Positions 4,597 through 6,285 of a stretch of 6,285 bases of DNA are shown here, one piece after another. The DNA is from Candidatus Omnitrophota bacterium (GTDB lineage: Bacteria > Omnitrophota > Gorgyraeia > 2-01-FULL-45-10). Below the pieces are notes generated by a model, which saw only the letters and a program-made list of their open reading frames with translations, was not told the origin of the DNA and did no database searches. The DNA is taken from assembly GCA_026387115.1 (NCBI GenBank), contig JAPLMI010000036.1, forward strand, positions 1-6,285, written 5' to 3'. The stretch's first letter is position 1. Each line of letters opens with the position of its first letter. The position numbers and the translations under genes were made by a program.

Positions 4597-5409
4597 ATGT
4601 ATAGAGAATTCTTCGGCCTTAAGGAAAAGCCGTTCAACGTCACAAGCGATCCGAACTTTCTATTCCTGAGCCGTGTCCACAAGGAAGCGTTTTCCCACCT
4701 CTTATACGGCATAAAAGAACGCAAGGGTTTTTTGGAGATAACCGGCGAGATAGGGGCCGGGAAGACGACCCTTTGCAGGGCGATCCTGAACCAGCTCGAT
4801 GCCAGGACCAAAAGCGCTTTTATATTTAATTCAAACCTGCCCGAGCTTCAGCTTCTGCAGTCGATAATAGAAGATTACGGCCTCTCGGTGGAGCGGAAGA
4901 ATAAGGGTTCGATGCTCCGTCAGCTCAACGGTTTTCTTCTTGAGGAGCTGTCGAGGGGAAACAATGTTATACTGATAATCGATGAGGCCCAGAACCTGAA
5001 GCCTTCCATAATGGAAGAGATACGTCTGCTTTCCAATCTCGAGACCGACAAGGAGAAGCTGTTCCAGATAGTTCTGGTAGGCCAGCCCGAACTTAAAGCA
5101 AAAATAAACTCGCCGAACCTGAAACAGCTGAAGCAGCGCATCGCGGTGAAGTTCCACATAACGCCTATGGACGAAGATGAGATCGGAAAATACATATACC
5201 ACAGGCTGTCCGTAGCCGGTTCTAGCGGCGAGATCCTTTTTTCCGACGGTGCCATCGATGCGATATACAAATTTTCCGGCGGTATTCCACGCCTCATCAA
5301 TATGGTCTGCGATAAGTCGTTACTGGCCGCGTATGTCGTGGAGACGAGGGTCGTGGGCCTATCCATAGTTGAAAAGAGTGTCAAAGAACTGGAGGGCGTA
5401 ATATCATGA
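4597..5409 (+). CDS. GspA/ExeA-like AAA ATPase (PEP-CTERM secretion ATPase type)
   Basis: A 270-residue cytoplasmic AAA+ ATPase. It opens with the family-typical MYREFFGLKEKPF; visible motifs are Walker A GEIGAGKTT (50-58), Walker B LIIDEAQ (126-132), sensor-like VLVGQPEL (159-166), a probable arginine finger R181 in LKQRI, and sensor-2 GGIPRL (228-233). ExeA/GspA proteins use ATP to help assemble the secretin of type II secretion; the classical ones add a membrane span and a periplasmic peptidoglycan-binding domain, both absent here. The length and short form match the ATPases of exosortase/PEP-CTERM loci (TIGR03015). The frame is open to a GTG at 4579, but homology, the missing ribosome site and the promoter position favour ATG 4597. 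It is followed by a GspB-like gene overlapping by four bases (ATGA). Confidence 0.9.
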   Translation: MYREFFGLKEKPFNVTSDPNFLFLSRVHKEAFSHLLYGIKERKGFLEITGEIGAGKTTLCRAILNQLDARTKSAFIFNSNLPELQLLQSIIEDYGLSVERKNKGSMLRQLNGFLLEELSRGNNVILIIDEAQNLKPSIMEEIRLLSNLETDKEKLFQIVLVGQPELKAKINSPNLKQLKQRIAVKFHITPMDEDEIGKYIYHRLSVAGSSGEILFSDGAIDAIYKFSGGIPRLINMVCDKSLLAAYVVETRVVGLSIVEKSVKELEGVIS

Positions 5410-5894
5410 GCATAGTGCAGGAAGCGATGAAGAAGGCGCAAAATATCCGCTACCCGGAAATAGGTCGAAGCCCGAGCAGGAACACTTTAGGCAATAGCCT
5501 CGGCCGTGTCGCGCTTCTTATAATTTTCATCGTATTATTAGGCGCTACGATAAAACAGGTTTCATTCTCGTCAGGCAAAAGCGGTGCGAAGACAGGCTCG
5601 CCTATCGTTGAAGCTATCTATAAGCCCATATCGAGCATCGATATGAAGACGAACGATTCTCCGATTGCCGAAACCTATACCAACAGTGCGGCCGGGTGGA
5701 AGGTGGCGAAGGAAAGGTTTCCGGATTTTGTCCTGAACGGTATAATGGAACTGGTAGACGGGCCCAGGGCGATCGTCAATAATGTGATCGTAGCGACCGG
5801 AGATATCATCGGCGGCGCGACGGTGAGAAAGATAGACAAGGATAGGGTGGTTTTACAGAAGGAAGATTCTGTAATTACTTTAGGGATGGAATAA
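5406..5894 (+). CDS. GspB-like membrane protein (type II secretion assembly partner)
   Basis: A 162-residue inner-membrane protein. The first residues, MSIVQEAMKKAQ, resemble the cytoplasmic start of GspB proteins (the usual form has a similar ALKKAE-like helix). One transmembrane segment lies at about 35-49, followed by a low-complexity Ser/Gly/Lys linker to about 103. The C-terminal module (about 105-162) has LNGIMELVDGPRAIVNN and VATGDIIGGATVRKID, matching the layout of the T2SSB domain (PF16537): a short beta fold with LxGI, a Pro-Arg-Ala-Ile-Val-Asn stretch, a GD turn and a final V-L-strand. In Aeromonas, ExeA and ExeB form a complex needed to place the secretin. The start is fixed by GGAGGG at 5391-5396 and by the ATGA overlap with the ATPase stop. 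The 3' end overlaps the convergent thioesterase gene by 15 bases. Confidence 0.85.
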   Translation: MSIVQEAMKKAQNIRYPEIGRSPSRNTLGNSLGRVALLIIFIVLLGATIKQVSFSSGKSGAKTGSPIVEAIYKPISSIDMKTNDSPIAETYTNSAAGWKVAKERFPDFVLNGIMELVDGPRAIVNNVIVATGDIIGGATVRKIDKDRVVLQKEDSVITLGME

Positions 5895-6272
5895 TCCTCT
5901 TATTTCTTCGGGTATCCTCGTTGGCTTGCCCGCGACATTGGTAAATACGTGAACAGACTCTCCTGTGGCGATCAGTTTCTCGCCGACGAATAACTTATAC
6001 GCGAATTTAAGGCTTGAATTTTTGAGTTCCGGCACCCATGCGTGGATCTTAACGACATCGTCATACCTGGCCGGAAACTTGTACTGGCAGGCGGCGCTCG
6101 CCACCATGAGATATATCCCCTTCTCTTCAAGTTTGCGGTAGACCAGCCCCAGTGCCCGGAAATATTCGGTCCTTGCCACCTCGAACCAGACAAAATAATT
6201 CGCGTAATAGACCACACCCATGTTGTCCGTCTCCTGGTATCTTACCCTTACCTCAGCCTTGTGTACTCTCAC
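5880..6272 (-). CDS. acyl-CoA thioesterase, YbgC/FadM type (4HBT hotdog fold)
   Basis: A 130-residue single hotdog-fold enzyme, the usual size for YbgC-type thioesterases (TIGR00051), which hydrolyse short- or medium-chain acyl-CoA. The active-site region is V10-RYQETD16-NMGVVYYANYF, with D16 as the catalytic acid; the position often held by His after VVY is Tyr23, a variant common in this family. It continues with WFEVARTEYFR (29-39), typical of the class, and a conserved C-terminal strand set (82-112). The GTG start at 6272 has GAAGG six bases upstream and places the VRVRY strand at residues 8-12 as in homologs. The frame stays open to the right edge, so a longer form cannot be excluded, though it would be unusual. 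It overlaps the 3' end of the GspB-like gene tail to tail. No terminator is seen between them. Confidence 0.92.
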   Translation of the reverse strand: MRVHKAEVRVRYQETDNMGVVYYANYFVWFEVARTEYFRALGLVYRKLEEKGIYLMVASAACQYKFPARYDDVVKIHAWVPELKNSSLKFAYKLFVGEKLIATGESVHVFTNVAGKPTRIPEEIRGLFHP

Positions 6273-6285
6273 CCAGCACCTTCTT

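Noticed and set aside
4831..5441. Minus-strand open frames opposite the GspA-like gene
   Set aside because: The plus strand carries clear Walker A, Walker B and sensor motifs; the reverse frames have no recognisable motifs and lack start signals.
6253..6285. C-terminal end of another minus-strand gene entering from the right edge
   Set aside because: Two other frames stop just inside the window (TGA at 6269-6271 and 6253-6255), either of which could be an overlapping upstream gene, but ten or fewer codons are not enough to support a call.

Overview
The window looks like a piece of a chromosome from an uncultured Gram-negative bacterium of the PVC/Omnitrophota type. Three things suggest this: a TIGR04073-type exosortase-associated small exported protein, a short GspA/PEP-CTERM-type secretion ATPase beside a GspB-like partner, and a dense set of stand-alone PilZ (cyclic-di-GMP receptor) proteins mixed with DUF4416 and DUF523 genes. 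The phylum assignment is inference from gene content, not proof. Base composition is fairly even across the window. I see no tRNA, rRNA, CRISPR array, insertion sequence or integrase.

Layout. From about 4540 down to position 1 everything is on the minus strand. In transcription order it runs: PilZ protein (4113-4481); TIGR04073-like exported protein (3687-4025); PilZ protein (3203-3553, start ambiguous); a Lys/Ala/Glu-rich protein with a four-cysteine probable zinc site (2836-3201); DUF523/TudS-like protein (2337-2792); HIT hydrolase (1953-2303); PilZ protein (1567-1932); membrane-anchored PilZ protein (1076-1558); DUF4416 protein (532-1053); a 52-residue single-span membrane protein (358-516); and a membrane-anchored protein that runs off the left edge (1-361). 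Gaps from 3553 downward are short or overlapping, as in one long operon. On the plus strand, a GspA-like AAA ATPase (4597-5409) and a GspB-like membrane protein (5406-5894) overlap by 4 bases. A 4-hydroxybenzoyl-CoA-type acyl-CoA thioesterase on the minus strand (5880-6272) converges on gspB and overlaps its 3' end by 15 bases. No stretch longer than 300 bases lacks a gene.

Regulation visible in the sequence. The 4482-4596 region carries two back-to-back sigma70-like promoters, one for the upstream PilZ gene and one for the GspA-like gene. The latter seems to start transcription almost at its ATG, which predicts a leaderless message. The TIGR04073-like gene has a near-perfect promoter (TTGACA, 17 bp, TATACT), a strong Shine-Dalgarno, and a perfect 19-bp inverted repeat just past its stop that reads as an intrinsic terminator, so it may be expressed as its own strong unit.

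How the genes may fit together. Four PilZ proteins next to envelope and secretion genes suggest a cyclic-di-GMP-responsive surface programme (type II secretion, type IV pili or exosortase sorting). That is a hypothesis from proximity. The HIT, DUF523 and thioesterase genes look like metabolic housekeeping genes carried along.
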